DNA of 64,000 bases from Microbacterium sediminis. GTDB taxonomy: Bacteria; Actinomycetota; Actinomycetes; Actinomycetales; Microbacteriaceae. Every line of letters begins with the position of its first letter. Position 1 is the first letter of the stretch. The notes under the pieces are model-generated. The model did no database searches. It was not told the DNA's origin and worked only from the letters and a program-made list of their open reading frames with translations. Both the position numbers and the translations under genes were made by a program. This document shows, piece by piece, positions 41,323 to 50,102 of the stretch. The stretch is taken from the NCBI RefSeq assembly GCF_004564075.1, contig NZ_CP038256.1:2232001-2296000 (forward strand), given 5' to 3'.

Positions 41323-42938
41323 CAGTTCAGCTCCTCGAGCGACTTGGTGCGGCGGAACGCGATGACCGAGATGACCGCCACGACGATGAAGATGATGATC
41401 GAGTAGGCGCTGGCCAGACCGTAGTCGCGGGTCTGGCCGGTGAAGGCCACCTTGTAGACCATCGAGATGAGGATGTCGGTGTAGCCCACCGGGATCGGGG
41501 CGGCCGAGTCGCGCGGACCGCCGTCGGTGAGCATGTAGACGACGTTGAAGTTGTTGAAGTTGAACGCGAACGAGGCGATCAGCAGCGGCGCCACGCTCAC
41601 GAGCAGCAGCGGCAGCTTGATCAACCGGAACACCGCCCAGGGTTTCGCTCCGTCGACCGTCGCGGCCTCCTGCAGCTCGTCGGGGATGGACTGCAGCGCC
41701 CCCGTGCACACGAGGAACATGTAGGGGAAGCCGAGCCACAGGTTCACGATGAGGATCGACACCTTCGCCATGACCGGATCCGTCAGCCACGGGATCGACG
41801 CCCCGCCGAAGATCACCTGGTTCAGGAACCCGAAGCTCTCGTTCATCATGCCCGCCCACACCAGCGCCGACAGGAACGACGGGATCGCGTAGGGCAAGAT
41901 CATCAGCACGCGGTAGACCTGGCGCCCGCGCATGCGCGCGTGGTTGAAGGCGATCGCCAGGAACAGGCCGAGGAAGAATGTCGAGGCGACCGAGATCAGC
42001 GCGAACGCGAAGGTCCACAGCGTCACGTAGACGAGCGGCCCCGCCAGCCGCTGATCGGTCACCGCCCGGACGAAGTTGTCGAAGCCGACGGTGATCTGCC
42101 ACCCCGGCATCAGCTGGGTGCCGTCGTCGGCGGTGAACGCGCCCACGCCGGTGTCGCGGTAGACGGTGCCCGATTCCGTGTCGGTGAGGGTGCCGGCGGC
42201 CTCGTCGTAGGCCAGCGACGACGTGTAGCGGTAGCCGCTGGATCCGTCGGGCGTGCGGATCGCGCCGTCGTTCGGATCGTCGGAGTACGGCACCGCGAGG
42301 TCGGTCACCTCGCCCTGCCGCTGCAGCACCTCGGCGAACTGCAGGCTCGTCCAGCCCGGCGCGGCCACGGCCCGGTCGCCCTCGAACTCCGCATCGTCGA
42401 CGGGCTGCAACGGCTGCTCGGCCGTGCCCACGAGCGCCTCGCCGTCGGGGGTGGTGACGAGCAGGCCGAGCGCTCCGCCCTGCTCCACCACGGTGATCGG
42501 ATAGGTGGGCGAATCGGGCACCCGCTCGAGCGCCGACGCCATGAGCGAGGCCACGGCCTGCTCCTTGGTGCCGTTGTGGCCGGTGCCGTAGTTCGTGAAG
42601 GCGACGTAGCCCGTGTAGACGAGCACGAACACCTGGAACAGCACGAGGAAGATGACGCCCGGCGTGAGGTACTTGGCCGGCAGGGCCCGCCGCGAGAAGT
42701 ACACCCAGTTCACGAAGCCCGCCACGGCCACGACCACGCCGATCACGACCCACTGCTCGAATCCGATGAGCACGAGGACGGCGTACACGGCGATCGCGTC
42801 GACGATGCCGAGCAGCAGGAGCTTGAGGATGATCGCCCGCGTGCCGCCGCTGGCGCGCTCCGCGATGTTGTCGGCCTGCCGTCGGCGCCGCGCGCGGCGC
42901 GGATCGGCGACGGGCGCCGCGGTCTGGGTGTCGGTCAT
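41322..42938 (-). CDS. malF: Maltose/maltodextrin ABC transporter permease (MalF-like)
   Basis: This 538-residue protein has eight predicted spans. A long extracytoplasmic domain of about 150 residues (about 140-290) lies between the third and fourth spans, like the P2 loop of E. coli MalF. The coupling loop is LQEAATVDGAKPWAVFRLI (about 420-438). The ATG at 42938 (MTDTQTAAPVADPRRARRRR) was preferred; an open frame continues upstream but would be Arg/Pro-rich repeat-like sequence. Translation is coupled to malG by an ATGA overlap. Confidence 0.92.
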   Translation of the reverse strand: MTDTQTAAPVADPRRARRRRQADNIAERASGGTRAIILKLLLLGIVDAIAVYAVLVLIGFEQWVVIGVVVAVAGFVNWVYFSRRALPAKYLTPGVIFLVLFQVFVLVYTGYVAFTNYGTGHNGTKEQAVASLMASALERVPDSPTYPITVVEQGGALGLLVTTPDGEALVGTAEQPLQPVDDAEFEGDRAVAAPGWTSLQFAEVLQRQGEVTDLAVPYSDDPNDGAIRTPDGSSGYRYTSSLAYDEAAGTLTDTESGTVYRDTGVGAFTADDGTQLMPGWQITVGFDNFVRAVTDQRLAGPLVYVTLWTFAFALISVASTFFLGLFLAIAFNHARMRGRQVYRVLMILPYAIPSFLSALVWAGMMNESFGFLNQVIFGGASIPWLTDPVMAKVSILIVNLWLGFPYMFLVCTGALQSIPDELQEAATVDGAKPWAVFRLIKLPLLLVSVAPLLIASFAFNFNNFNVVYMLTDGGPRDSAAPIPVGYTDILISMVYKVAFTGQTRDYGLASAYSIIIFIVVAVISVIAFRRTKSLEELN

Positions 42939-43080
42939 GACCCTCCGTCTGGTCGTGTCGCGGGCGGGCGTCTTCTCGCGCGCCCGCGCGGTGGCGTGCT
43001 GGGGCCGCTCGCGTGGCGAGCGGGGCCGGCCGGGGCGGGGAGCGCCGCTCACCCACCCCGGCCGGTCGTCCGGGCGGCCG

Positions 43081-44316
43081 TCAGCCGATCGCGGCCTGCA
43101 CGTCGGAGACGAGCTTCTGCCACGTGGCGGCGGGGTCGGCGCCGTTGATGATCTCGGCCTCCGCGATGCCCCAGTACTGCCACACGGCGCCCATCGCCGG
43201 GATCGCCGGCATCGGCACGGCCTCGGCGCCGACCTCGGCGAAGCCGCCGATGATCGGGTCGGACGAGGCGCTCTCGGCCGCCGCCGACAGGGCGGGCAGG
43301 ATGTTGCCGGCCTCGAACAGCGCCATCTGCGCGTCCTCGGTGCCGAGGTAGTTGACGAGGAAGTCGTTGGCGGCGACCTTGTTGTCCGACTCCGACGAGA
43401 GGAAGAAGCCCTTCACGCCGGCGAACGGCGAGGCCGGCTGATCCGTGGGGCTCGGGACGGTGTCGATCTCGACGTCGATGCCCGCATCGATCGCCGCGCC
43501 CACGTTCCACGGTCCGGTGAGCCAGAAGGCGGCCGTGCCGTCGAGGAAGGCCTGCTTGGCGATGTCGCCGTCGACGTCGGTGTTGAACACGCCCGTGCCG
43601 TTCTTGCCCTGACCGGCCAGCCAGGTGGCGAACTGCTCGCCGCCGGCGCTGCCGAGCTGGAGGTCGGTCGGGTCGTAGCCCTGCTCGTTGGTGCCGAACA
43701 CCGGCGCCCCGAACGCGGTCTGGAACGGGTAGAGGTGGTACGGGTTGCCCTCGGCGCCCTGCTCGACGACGAACGGCTGGTCGAGCCCGGCCGCCTTGCC
43801 CTTGGCGATCATGTCGTCGAAGCTCGTGGCGGCCTCGGGGACGAGCTCCGCGTTGCGCAACACGGCGATGTTCTCGACCGCGTACGGGAGCATGTAGACG
43901 GTGCCCTCGTAGGTCGACGCCTCGAGCGCGACCGGGAGGAAGTCATCGGCGGCATCGCCGAGCTCCAGCGGGGCGACCACGCCGTTGGTGGCGAGCTCGC
44001 CGAGCCAGTCGTGCGCGCCCATCGTGATGTCGGGGCCCTCGCCCGTGGGCACCTGCTGGATGAAGTCGTCCTTGATGTCGGCGTTGTCCTTGCCGACGAG
44101 CTCGACCTCGACGCCGGTCTGCTCGGTGTAGGCGTCGGCCGCCGCCTGCAGGGCGTCGACGCGCTCGGCGTCGACCCAGACCGTCAGGGTCGAGGCCGGT
44201 TCCCCGCCGCCGTCGGCGGGCGCGTCACCCGACGGTCCGCTCGAGCAGCCCGCGAGACCGAGAGTCGCCGCGACCGCGAACACCGCGATGACGCGGCCCT
44301 TGCTGTTCACCTTCAT
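43081..44316 (-). CDS. malE: Maltose/maltodextrin-binding lipoprotein (MalE-like)
   Basis: This 411-residue extracellular solute-binding protein has a lipoprotein signal (LGLAGCSSG, lipid Cys about residue 24) and a family-1 binding fold: LTVWVDAERVDALQAAADAY at the start, GPDITMGAHDWLGELA, FWLTGPWNVGAAIDAG and VPMPAIPAMGAVWQYWG. The maltose-type LTGPW and MGAVWQYW segments argue for maltodextrin. It heads the malEFG operon. A GAAGGGCAC ribosome-binding site lies upstream, and a LacI-type operator lies 43 bp before the start. Confidence 0.93.
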   Translation of the reverse strand: MKVNSKGRVIAVFAVAATLGLAGCSSGPSGDAPADGGGEPASTLTVWVDAERVDALQAAADAYTEQTGVEVELVGKDNADIKDDFIQQVPTGEGPDITMGAHDWLGELATNGVVAPLELGDAADDFLPVALEASTYEGTVYMLPYAVENIAVLRNAELVPEAATSFDDMIAKGKAAGLDQPFVVEQGAEGNPYHLYPFQTAFGAPVFGTNEQGYDPTDLQLGSAGGEQFATWLAGQGKNGTGVFNTDVDGDIAKQAFLDGTAAFWLTGPWNVGAAIDAGIDVEIDTVPSPTDQPASPFAGVKGFFLSSESDNKVAANDFLVNYLGTEDAQMALFEAGNILPALSAAAESASSDPIIGGFAEVGAEAVPMPAIPAMGAVWQYWGIAEAEIINGADPAATWQKLVSDVQAAIG

Positions 44317-44358
44317 TGGTGTGCCCTTCTGGTTCGAGCCGGCGACGTCGCCGGATTC

Positions 44359-44372
44359 TGCAAGCGGTTACA
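44359..44372. promoter_or_regulatory. LacI/MalR-type operator near malE
   Basis: TGCAAGCGGTTACA matches the LacI-family consensus TGCAAGCGCTTGCA at 11 of 14 positions or better and has a central CG. It sits upstream of malE, where a regulator would block its promoter. Confidence 0.65.
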
Positions 44373-44466
44373 GGGTGACACGCGGCAGGGCGATCCGCAA
44401 ACGACTCTGTGGGCGATATCCAGGTCGATATGGATCCGTGATGCGGCGGACGGTGGGCATCGTGCA

Positions 44467-44480
44467 TGCAAGCGCTTCCA
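44467..44480. promoter_or_regulatory. LacI/MalR-type operator upstream of the alpha-glucosidase gene
   Basis: TGCAAGCGCTTCCA is a near-perfect LacI-family operator (6 of 7 paired positions, central CG). It lies 18 bp before the -10 of the GH13 gene and 94 bp from the malE operator, so one regulator could control both divergent units and possibly loop the DNA between them. Confidence 0.72.
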
Positions 44481-44498
44481 GAAGTCGCGCGTCTCGCC

Positions 44499-44504
44499 TA
44501 GAGT
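44499..44504 (+). promoter_or_regulatory. Predicted -10 element of the leaderless alpha-glucosidase mRNA
   Basis: TAGAGT is followed by GCACGC (6 nt) and the ATG at 44511. No Shine-Dalgarno sequence is present. Confidence 0.55.
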
Positions 44505-44510
44505 GCACGC

Positions 44511-46142
44511 ATGACTTCCGAATGGTGGCGCACCGCCGTGATCTACCAGATCTACCCCCGCTCCTTCGCCGACGCGAACGGCGACGGCATCGGCGATCTG
44601 CCCGGTGTCACCGGTCGGCTCGACGCGCTGGCCGAGCTCGGCGTCGACGCGATCTGGCTCTCGCCGTTCATGACGTCGCCGCAGAAGGACGCCGGCTACG
44701 ACGTGGCCGACTACTGCGACGTCGACCCGCTGTTCGGCACGCTGGCCGACTTCGACGAGATGCTCGCCGCGGCGCACGACCGCGGGATCCGGGTGATCGT
44801 CGACCTCGTGCCCAACCACTCCTCCGACCAGCACCCGTGGTTCCAGGAGGCCCTCGCGGCGGCTCCGGGCAGCGCCGAGCGGGCGCGCTACATGTTCCGC
44901 GACGGCAAGGGCGAGCGCGGCCAGCTGCCGCCGAACAACTGGCAGTCGGTGTTCGGCGGCCCCGCGTGGACGCGCGTGACCGAGGCCGACGGCACGCCGG
45001 GCCAGTGGTATCTGCACCTGTTCGACTCGTCGCAGCCCGACTTCGACTGGGCCAACCCCGAGGTGCAGGAGGAGTTCCGCCGCATCCTGCGCTTCTGGCT
45101 CGACCGCGGCGTCGACGGCTTCCGTGTGGACGTGGCGCACGGCCTCGTCAAGCACGACGAGCTGCCCGACTACATGCCCCCGGAGGACTCCGACTCGATG
45201 GGCGGCGCGGAGCCCGTCCCGTACTGGGGGCAGGAGGGCGTGCACGAGATCTACCGCGACTGGCACCGCATCCTCGCCGAGTACGACGGCGATCGCGCGC
45301 TGTGCGCCGAGGCCTGGCTGCCCACGGCCGAGGAGACCGCCAAGTGGGTGCGGCCGGACGAGATGCACCAGGCGTTCAACTTCCCGTACCTCTCGGCGCC
45401 GTGGGACGCGAGCGAGCTGCGCGGCGTGATCGATCAGTCCTTCGCCGCGTTCGGCGGCGTGGGTGCCCCGACCACGTGGGTGCTGTCGAACCACGACGTC
45501 GTGCGTCACGCGACGCGCCTCGCGCTCGGCGCGGACACGCCGCAGGGGCACGGCGTCGGCCCCGACTCGCCCGGCAAGCCGGAGTACGGGTTCGGCCTGC
45601 GCCGCGGCCGCGCGGCCACGACGATCATGCTCGCGCTGCCCGGCTCGGCCTACCTGTACCAGGGCGAGGAACTCGGCCTGCCCGAGGCGACCGAGATCCC
45701 CGACGAGGCCCGCCAGGACCCGACGTGGTTCCGCACCGGCGGCGAGCGGTACGGCCGCGACGGCTGCCGCGTGCCGATCCCGTGGGAGGCCGCCGGTCCC
45801 GCCTACGGCTTCAGCGAGAGCGGTCGGTCGTGGCTGCCGCAGCCGCCCGAGTGGGCGCAGCTGGCGCGCGACGTGGAGGCCTCCGACCCGACGTCGACGC
45901 TCAACCTGTACCGCGAGCTGCTGCGCCAGCGCCGCGAGCAGGGCCTCGCGACGGGCCAGTTCGACTGGGTCGAGGGCGCGCCCGACGACACCGTGTGGTT
46001 CCGGGTCGCGGGCGTCGAGGTGATCGCCAACCTCGGCTCCGAGCCGGTGCCGCTGCCGGAGGGCACGCGCGTGCTCGTGGCGAGCTCGCCCGTGGCCGAC
46101 GCGGTGCCGACCGACACCGCCGTCTGGCTCGTCCGGCCGTGA
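44511..46142 (+). CDS. GH13 alpha-glucosidase (oligo-1,6-/maltose-glucosidase type)
   Basis: This 543-residue cytosolic GH13 enzyme shows the conserved regions of the family: DLVPNHSS (about 98-105), DGFRVDVAHG with nucleophile D207, LCAEAWL with general acid E267, and LSNHDVVRHATR with transition-state stabiliser D329. It begins WWRTAVIYQIYPRSFADANG, typical of alpha-glucosidases. It should release glucose from imported maltodextrins. The divergent malEFG genes supply substrate, and the downstream LacI-type gene supplies control. No signal peptide is present. Confidence 0.94.
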   Translation: MTSEWWRTAVIYQIYPRSFADANGDGIGDLPGVTGRLDALAELGVDAIWLSPFMTSPQKDAGYDVADYCDVDPLFGTLADFDEMLAAAHDRGIRVIVDLVPNHSSDQHPWFQEALAAAPGSAERARYMFRDGKGERGQLPPNNWQSVFGGPAWTRVTEADGTPGQWYLHLFDSSQPDFDWANPEVQEEFRRILRFWLDRGVDGFRVDVAHGLVKHDELPDYMPPEDSDSMGGAEPVPYWGQEGVHEIYRDWHRILAEYDGDRALCAEAWLPTAEETAKWVRPDEMHQAFNFPYLSAPWDASELRGVIDQSFAAFGGVGAPTTWVLSNHDVVRHATRLALGADTPQGHGVGPDSPGKPEYGFGLRRGRAATTIMLALPGSAYLYQGEELGLPEATEIPDEARQDPTWFRTGGERYGRDGCRVPIPWEAAGPAYGFSESGRSWLPQPPEWAQLARDVEASDPTSTLNLYRELLRQRREQGLATGQFDWVEGAPDDTVWFRVAGVEVIANLGSEPVPLPEGTRVLVASSPVADAVPTDTAVWLVRP

Positions 46143-46167
46143 TGCCGGCCGGCACCGGCGGCGCGTC

Positions 46168-47178
46168 GTGAGCATCGCGGAGGTCGCGCGACTGGCCGGC
46201 GTCTCGACGGCGACCGTGTCGCGCGCCCTCTCAGGCCGCGGGCACGTCTCGGCCGCCGCGCGGGAGCGCGTGGTGGCCGCGGCGCGCGAGCTCGGCTACG
46301 TCGTGTCGCAGGCGGCGTCGAGCCTCGCGAGCGGCCGCACGCGCAACGTCGGCATCGTGCTGCCGTTCCTCGGCCGCTGGTACTTCTCCTCGGTGCTGGA
46401 GGGGGCCCAGCGGCGCCTCATGCACGTGGGCTACGACGTGACGCTCTACAACCTCGCGGGGCAGGACGGCGAGCGCGCGATCGTGTTCGAGGACTTCCTG
46501 CTGCGCCAGCGCGTCGACGCCGTGATCGCCGTCGCCCTCGAGCTCACCGAGGCCGAGCGGACGAGCCTGCAGGCGATCGGCAAGCCGATCGTCGGGGTGG
46601 GCGGTCCGATCGAGGGCGTGCGCACGCTCATGATCGACGACGTGGCCGTCGCGCGCCTGGCGACCGAGCACCTCATCGGGCTCGATCACCACCGCATCGG
46701 GCTGATCGGGGGCGACCAGGCGTCCGACGCCGACTTCCACATGCCCGCCAAGCGCCTGCGGGGGTGGCAGGCGGCGATGCGCGAGGCCGGGATCGAGCCG
46801 GACCCGCGGCTCATGGCACAGGCGGACTTCACGCTGCAGGGCGGCTACGCCGCGGCCAAGCAGCTCTTCGGCGCCCCGCGCGCCGAGCGGCCGACGGCGG
46901 TGTTCGCCGCCTCGGACGAGATGGCGTTCGGCGCGATCCTCGCCGCGCGCGACCTGGGCCTGAGCGTCCCCGACGACATCTCGATCGTGGGGATCGACGA
47001 TCACGACATGGCGGAGTTCTTCGGGCTCACCACGGTGGCGCAGTTCCCGCGGGAGCAGGGCGCGCGGGCCGTGGACGTGCTCATGGCGCAGCTGCAGCCC
47101 GGTGGCGACACCGCCGAGGACACCCCGCTGCCGTTCGAGCTGCGCGTGCGCCGCTCGACCGCCCGGCCGCGCGGCTAG
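46168..47178 (+). CDS. LacI-family transcriptional regulator (MalR-like)
   Basis: This 336-residue regulator has an N-terminal LacI helix-turn-helix (SIAEVARLAGVSTATVSRAL, residues 2-21), a hinge near SSLASGRTRNVGIVLP and a periplasmic-binding-type effector domain with VFAASDEMAFGAI and DISIVGIDDHDMAEFF. It starts at GTG 46168, 25 bp after the alpha-glucosidase gene. Two matching operators in the malE/alpha-glucosidase intergenic region make it their likely repressor. Its TAG stop lies in the target duplicated by an IS5-family insertion, so the protein is intact although an IS abuts its last codon. Confidence 0.92.
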   Translation: MSIAEVARLAGVSTATVSRALSGRGHVSAAARERVVAAARELGYVVSQAASSLASGRTRNVGIVLPFLGRWYFSSVLEGAQRRLMHVGYDVTLYNLAGQDGERAIVFEDFLLRQRVDAVIAVALELTEAERTSLQAIGKPIVGVGGPIEGVRTLMIDDVAVARLATEHLIGLDHHRIGLIGGDQASDADFHMPAKRLRGWQAAMREAGIEPDPRLMAQADFTLQGGYAAAKQLFGAPRAERPTAVFAASDEMAFGAILAARDLGLSVPDDISIVGIDDHDMAEFFGLTTVAQFPREQGARAVDVLMAQLQPGGDTAEDTPLPFELRVRRSTARPRG

Positions 47179-48152
47179 GGCGTGTCTCCCATATGGAGAG
47201 TGAGGCTCGCGGCAGTCTGGTCGGGTGAGGTCGACGGGTTCGCGGTATCGGGTATTCACGGATGAGCAGTGGGAGCGGATCGAGCCGTTGCTGCCGTCGA
47301 ACGAGGGGCGTCGCGGTCACCCGTTCGGCGACAACCGTCGGGTCGTGGAGGGCATCGCGTACCGGTTTCGCACGGGGATCCCGTGGCGTGATCTGCCTCG
47401 CGATGAGTTCGGGCCGTGGCAGACGGTGTGGAAGCGGCACCGCCGTTATGCGGGGGACGGCACCTGGGACCGTGTGCTGACGCGGATTCTCGCGGAGGCG
47501 GACGCGGCGGGGAAGATCGACTGGGCGGTGTCGGTGGACGCGACGATCGCGCGTGCGCATCAGCACGCGACGAACACCACCCGCCCGGAGCAGGACACAG
47601 GGGGCGGGATCGAATCACAAGAATCTGCCCTGGCACGAGATTGAGCCGCCCGGTCACGGCATCGGCCGCTCCCGCGGCGGGCTGACGACGAAGATCCATC
47701 AGGCCGTCGACGGGCACGGCCGACCGTTGGCGATGATCGTCACCGGCGGGCAGCGTAACGACGGCGCCATGCTCGCCGAGGTGCTCGCTCAGATCCACGT
47801 CCCCCGGCACGGGAGAGGCAGGCCGCGCACCCGGCCCGAGGCGGTGATCGCGGACCGCGCCTACGCGACCGGCGTGATCCGCACCGAACTGCGCCGCCGC
47901 GGGATCAAGGCCGTCATCCCCGACAAGCGCGACCAGGCCGCCGCCCGGAAACGGCGCGGCAGCAAGGGTGGCAGGCCACCCGGGCTCGACGCCGCCGCCT
48001 ACAAGGGCCGCAACGTCGTCGAGCGGTTCTTCGCCCTCGCCAAGCAGTGGCGCGGCATCGCGACGCGCTACGACAAGCTCGCGATCACCTACCGTGCCGG
48101 CGTCACCCTCTGCGCGATCCTCACCTGGCAACGCCTATTGGGAGACACGCCC
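47178..48152 (+). mobile_element. Complete IS5-family insertion sequence (about 975 bp)
   Basis: The ends are inverted repeats: AGGGCGTGTCTCCCA reads inward from the left, and the same sequence reads inward from the right in reverse complement. The flanking duplication is TA, or CTAG if the outer CTAG is taken as target; the symmetry of CTAG makes the exact edge ambiguous by 1-2 bp. The element carries one transposase split over two frames. It inserted exactly at the stop codon of the LacI-type gene and left a TAG there. Confidence 0.92.
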
Positions 48153-48155
48153 TAG
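47225..48155 (+). CDS. IS5-family transposase, two frames joined by a probable programmed frameshift
   Basis: Frame 1 (47225-47644, GTG start) encodes the IS5 N-terminal domain (YRVFTDEQWERIEPLLPS, PWRDLPRDEFGPWQTVWKRH) and the first catalytic aspartate in VSVDATIARAHQH. Frame 2 (open from before 47553 to 48155) is shifted by +1. It holds GRSRGGLTTKIHQAVDG, the second aspartate in VIADRAYATG and the catalytic glutamate region NVVERFFALAKQWRGIATRYDK in part. The frames overlap at 47553-47644; a run CAGGGGGCGGG near 47599-47609 is a plausible slip site. Two-frame transposases joined by frameshifting are normal in the IS427 group of IS5, so this is likely functional and not a pseudogene. Confidence 0.85.
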
Positions 48156-48377
48156 GCGGCGGCCGCGCCGGCTCCCAGGCGGGAACTGCTAGGGTCGAGG
48201 AAGCGCCCGATTCTGTGGCGCCTCGTCGTGCCTTCATCGAGCGCCTCTCGCGCTCAGCGACTGCCGCGGCGAACGGACCGGCTTCCGCCGCGTTCGCCAT
48301 CCCTCCGCCGCCAGCTCGCGCCGCCCGACCCGGACGTCCGCCCCGCTGTGCCGTGCGGATGATCCGAAAGAGAATCC
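48156..48377. other. Leader region of the DEAD-box helicase gene
   Basis: These 222 bp separate the IS right end from the helicase start. A GAAAGAGA ribosome-binding site lies just before the ATG. A long structured 5' leader is common for cold-inducible DEAD-box genes, and GC-rich inverted stretches are present (around 48235-48330), but no specific element was recognised. Confidence 0.4.
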
Positions 48378-49898
48378 ATGACCTCTGCGACCACGCAGAC
48401 CCCCACCTTCGCCGACCTCGGCGTTCCCGCCTCGCTCGTCGACGTCCTCGTCGCCGAGGGGCGCCCCACCCCGTTCCCGATCCAGGAGGCCACCCTCCCC
48501 TCGACGCTCGCGGGCCGCGACGTGCTCGGCCGCGGCAAGACCGGCTCGGGCAAGACCCTCGCCTTCGCGATCCCGCTCGTCGCGCGCCTGGCCGCCCTCG
48601 GCGCCGAGCGCCGCGCCGGCGCGCCCACCGGCCTCGTCCTGGCGCCCACCCGTGAGCTCGCCACGCAGATCACCCGCGTGATCGAGCCGCTCGCGGCCGC
48701 GTCCGGCATGAAGGTCACCACGATCTTCGGCGGCGTCTCCCAGCGCCCGCAGGAGACCGCCCTGCGCGCCGGCGTCGACATCGTCGTGGCGTGCCCCGGC
48801 CGCCTCGAGGACCTCATCGGCCAGAAGATCGTGCGCCTCGATCGCGTCGCCATCACGGTGCTCGACGAGGCCGATCACATGGCCGACCTCGGCTTCCTGC
48901 CGGGCGTGACGCGCCTGCTCTCGCAGACGCCGGCCGGCGGGCAGCGCCTGTTCTTCTCGGCGACGCTCGACAACGGCATCGACAAGCTGGTCAAGCGCTT
49001 CCTCAACGACCCGGTGCACCACTCGATCGATCCCGCCGAGTCGCCCGTCGCGGCCATGACGCACCACGTGTTCGAGATCGACGCCGACGCGAAGAACGAC
49101 CTCGTGTTCGCCCTCGCCTCGGGCGCCGCCCGCCGCCTGCTCTTCACGCGCACCAAGCACCAGGCCAAGAAGCTCGCCCGCCAGCTGACCGCCAAGGGCA
49201 TCCCGGCCGTCGACCTGCACGGCAACCTGTCGCAGAACGCGCGCGACCGCAACCTGGCCGACTTCGCCTCGGGCGCCGTCAAGGTCCTCGTCGCCACCGA
49301 CGTCGCCGCCCGCGGCGTGCACGTCGACGGCATCGAGCTCGTCGTCCACGTCGATCCGCCCGCCGAGCACAAGGCGTACCTGCACCGTTCGGGCCGCACC
49401 GCCCGCGCCGGCTCGTCGGGCGACGTCGTCACGATCATGCTGCCCGCGCAGCGCCGCGACACGAAGGACCTCCTGCGCCGCGCCGCGATCGCGGTGACGC
49501 CCCAGGTCGTCACCGCGTCGCACCCCGCGGTCGTCGCGCTGATCGGCGAGGTCGCGCCGCGCGTGGCCCCGGGCCCCGGCCTGCCGGGCGCCGGCAACCC
49601 GCCGGCACCGGGCGCCACGGGCGGCGGCCAGTCGCAGGGCGCCAACGCCCGCCGCAAGCGCGCCGTGCGCGAGGGCGTCGCCGAGGCGCCGCGCGAGGGC
49701 TCGGGCCGTTCCGGCGGCTCGCGCCGCCGCGGCGGCCAGGGCGGTCAGGGCCGCGCGGGCCAGGCGGCCACGGGGCAGCGCCGCACCGGGCAGTCCCAGG
49801 GTGGCCGCTCCGGCCAGCGCTCGGGCGGCTCGTCGGCCGTGTACAGCACGTCGTCCGGATCGTCCGCGCCCCGCACCCCGCGCCGCGCCCAGGGCTGA
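48378..49898 (+). CDS. DEAD-box ATP-dependent RNA helicase
   Basis: The 506-residue protein has the full helicase core: Q-motif FADLGVPASL and PTPFPIQ, Walker A GRGKTGSGKT (about 51-60), PTRELA, GGVSQRP, DEAD in VLDEADHMAD, SAT in FFSATLD, and the second RecA domain with ATDVAARGVHVDGI and HRSGRTARAG. A Gly/Arg/Ser-rich tail (about 400-506) resembles RNA-binding tails of RhlE/DeaD-type proteins. It probably remodels structured RNA or ribosome precursors. It is monocistronic, with a strong terminator 12 bp after the stop. Confidence 0.93.
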   Translation: MTSATTQTPTFADLGVPASLVDVLVAEGRPTPFPIQEATLPSTLAGRDVLGRGKTGSGKTLAFAIPLVARLAALGAERRAGAPTGLVLAPTRELATQITRVIEPLAAASGMKVTTIFGGVSQRPQETALRAGVDIVVACPGRLEDLIGQKIVRLDRVAITVLDEADHMADLGFLPGVTRLLSQTPAGGQRLFFSATLDNGIDKLVKRFLNDPVHHSIDPAESPVAAMTHHVFEIDADAKNDLVFALASGAARRLLFTRTKHQAKKLARQLTAKGIPAVDLHGNLSQNARDRNLADFASGAVKVLVATDVAARGVHVDGIELVVHVDPPAEHKAYLHRSGRTARAGSSGDVVTIMLPAQRRDTKDLLRRAAIAVTPQVVTASHPAVVALIGEVAPRVAPGPGLPGAGNPPAPGATGGGQSQGANARRKRAVREGVAEAPREGSGRSGGSRRRGGQGGQGRAGQAATGQRRTGQSQGGRSGQRSGGSSAVYSTSSGSSAPRTPRRAQG

Positions 49899-49910
49899 TC
49901 CCCCGCACAC

Positions 49911-49943
49911 GAACGGCCCCTCCCTTTCCGGGAGGGGCCGTTC
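49911..49943 (+). terminator. Terminator of the DEAD-box helicase gene
   Basis: GAACGGCCCCTCCC and GGGAGGGGCCGTTC form a perfect 14-bp stem around a TTTCC loop, followed by GGCGTTT. It is a strong intrinsic-type hairpin. Confidence 0.88.
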
Positions 49944-49987
49944 GGCGTTTCGGGGTGCGGCGGATTGCGGCCGCTTCGGCTCCCGGT

Positions 49988-50057
49988 GAAACAGCATCCT
50001 CACGCCGAAACAGCATGTGCGCGCCGAAACAGCAGACGTTGCACGCTGTCTCGGCGC
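49988..50057. repeat. Short phased GAAACAGCA repeats with inverted partner
   Basis: GAAACAGCA occurs at 49988, 50007 and 50026, spaced exactly 19 bp, the last two preceded by GCC. A reverse partner ACGCTGTCTCGGCGC follows at 50043-50057. They lie between the helicase terminator and the 3' end of the ferredoxin reductase gene. Confidence 0.75.
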
Positions 50058-50102
50058 AAACATGCAGTCTCGCGGCCAAGGGGCGCCGACCCCGGCGTCA
50101 GA

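Noticed and set aside
47225..47644. IS transposase as a frameshifted pseudogene
   Set aside because: Both frames and both terminal repeats are intact, and two-frame transposases are normal in this IS5 subgroup, so a programmed frameshift is more likely.
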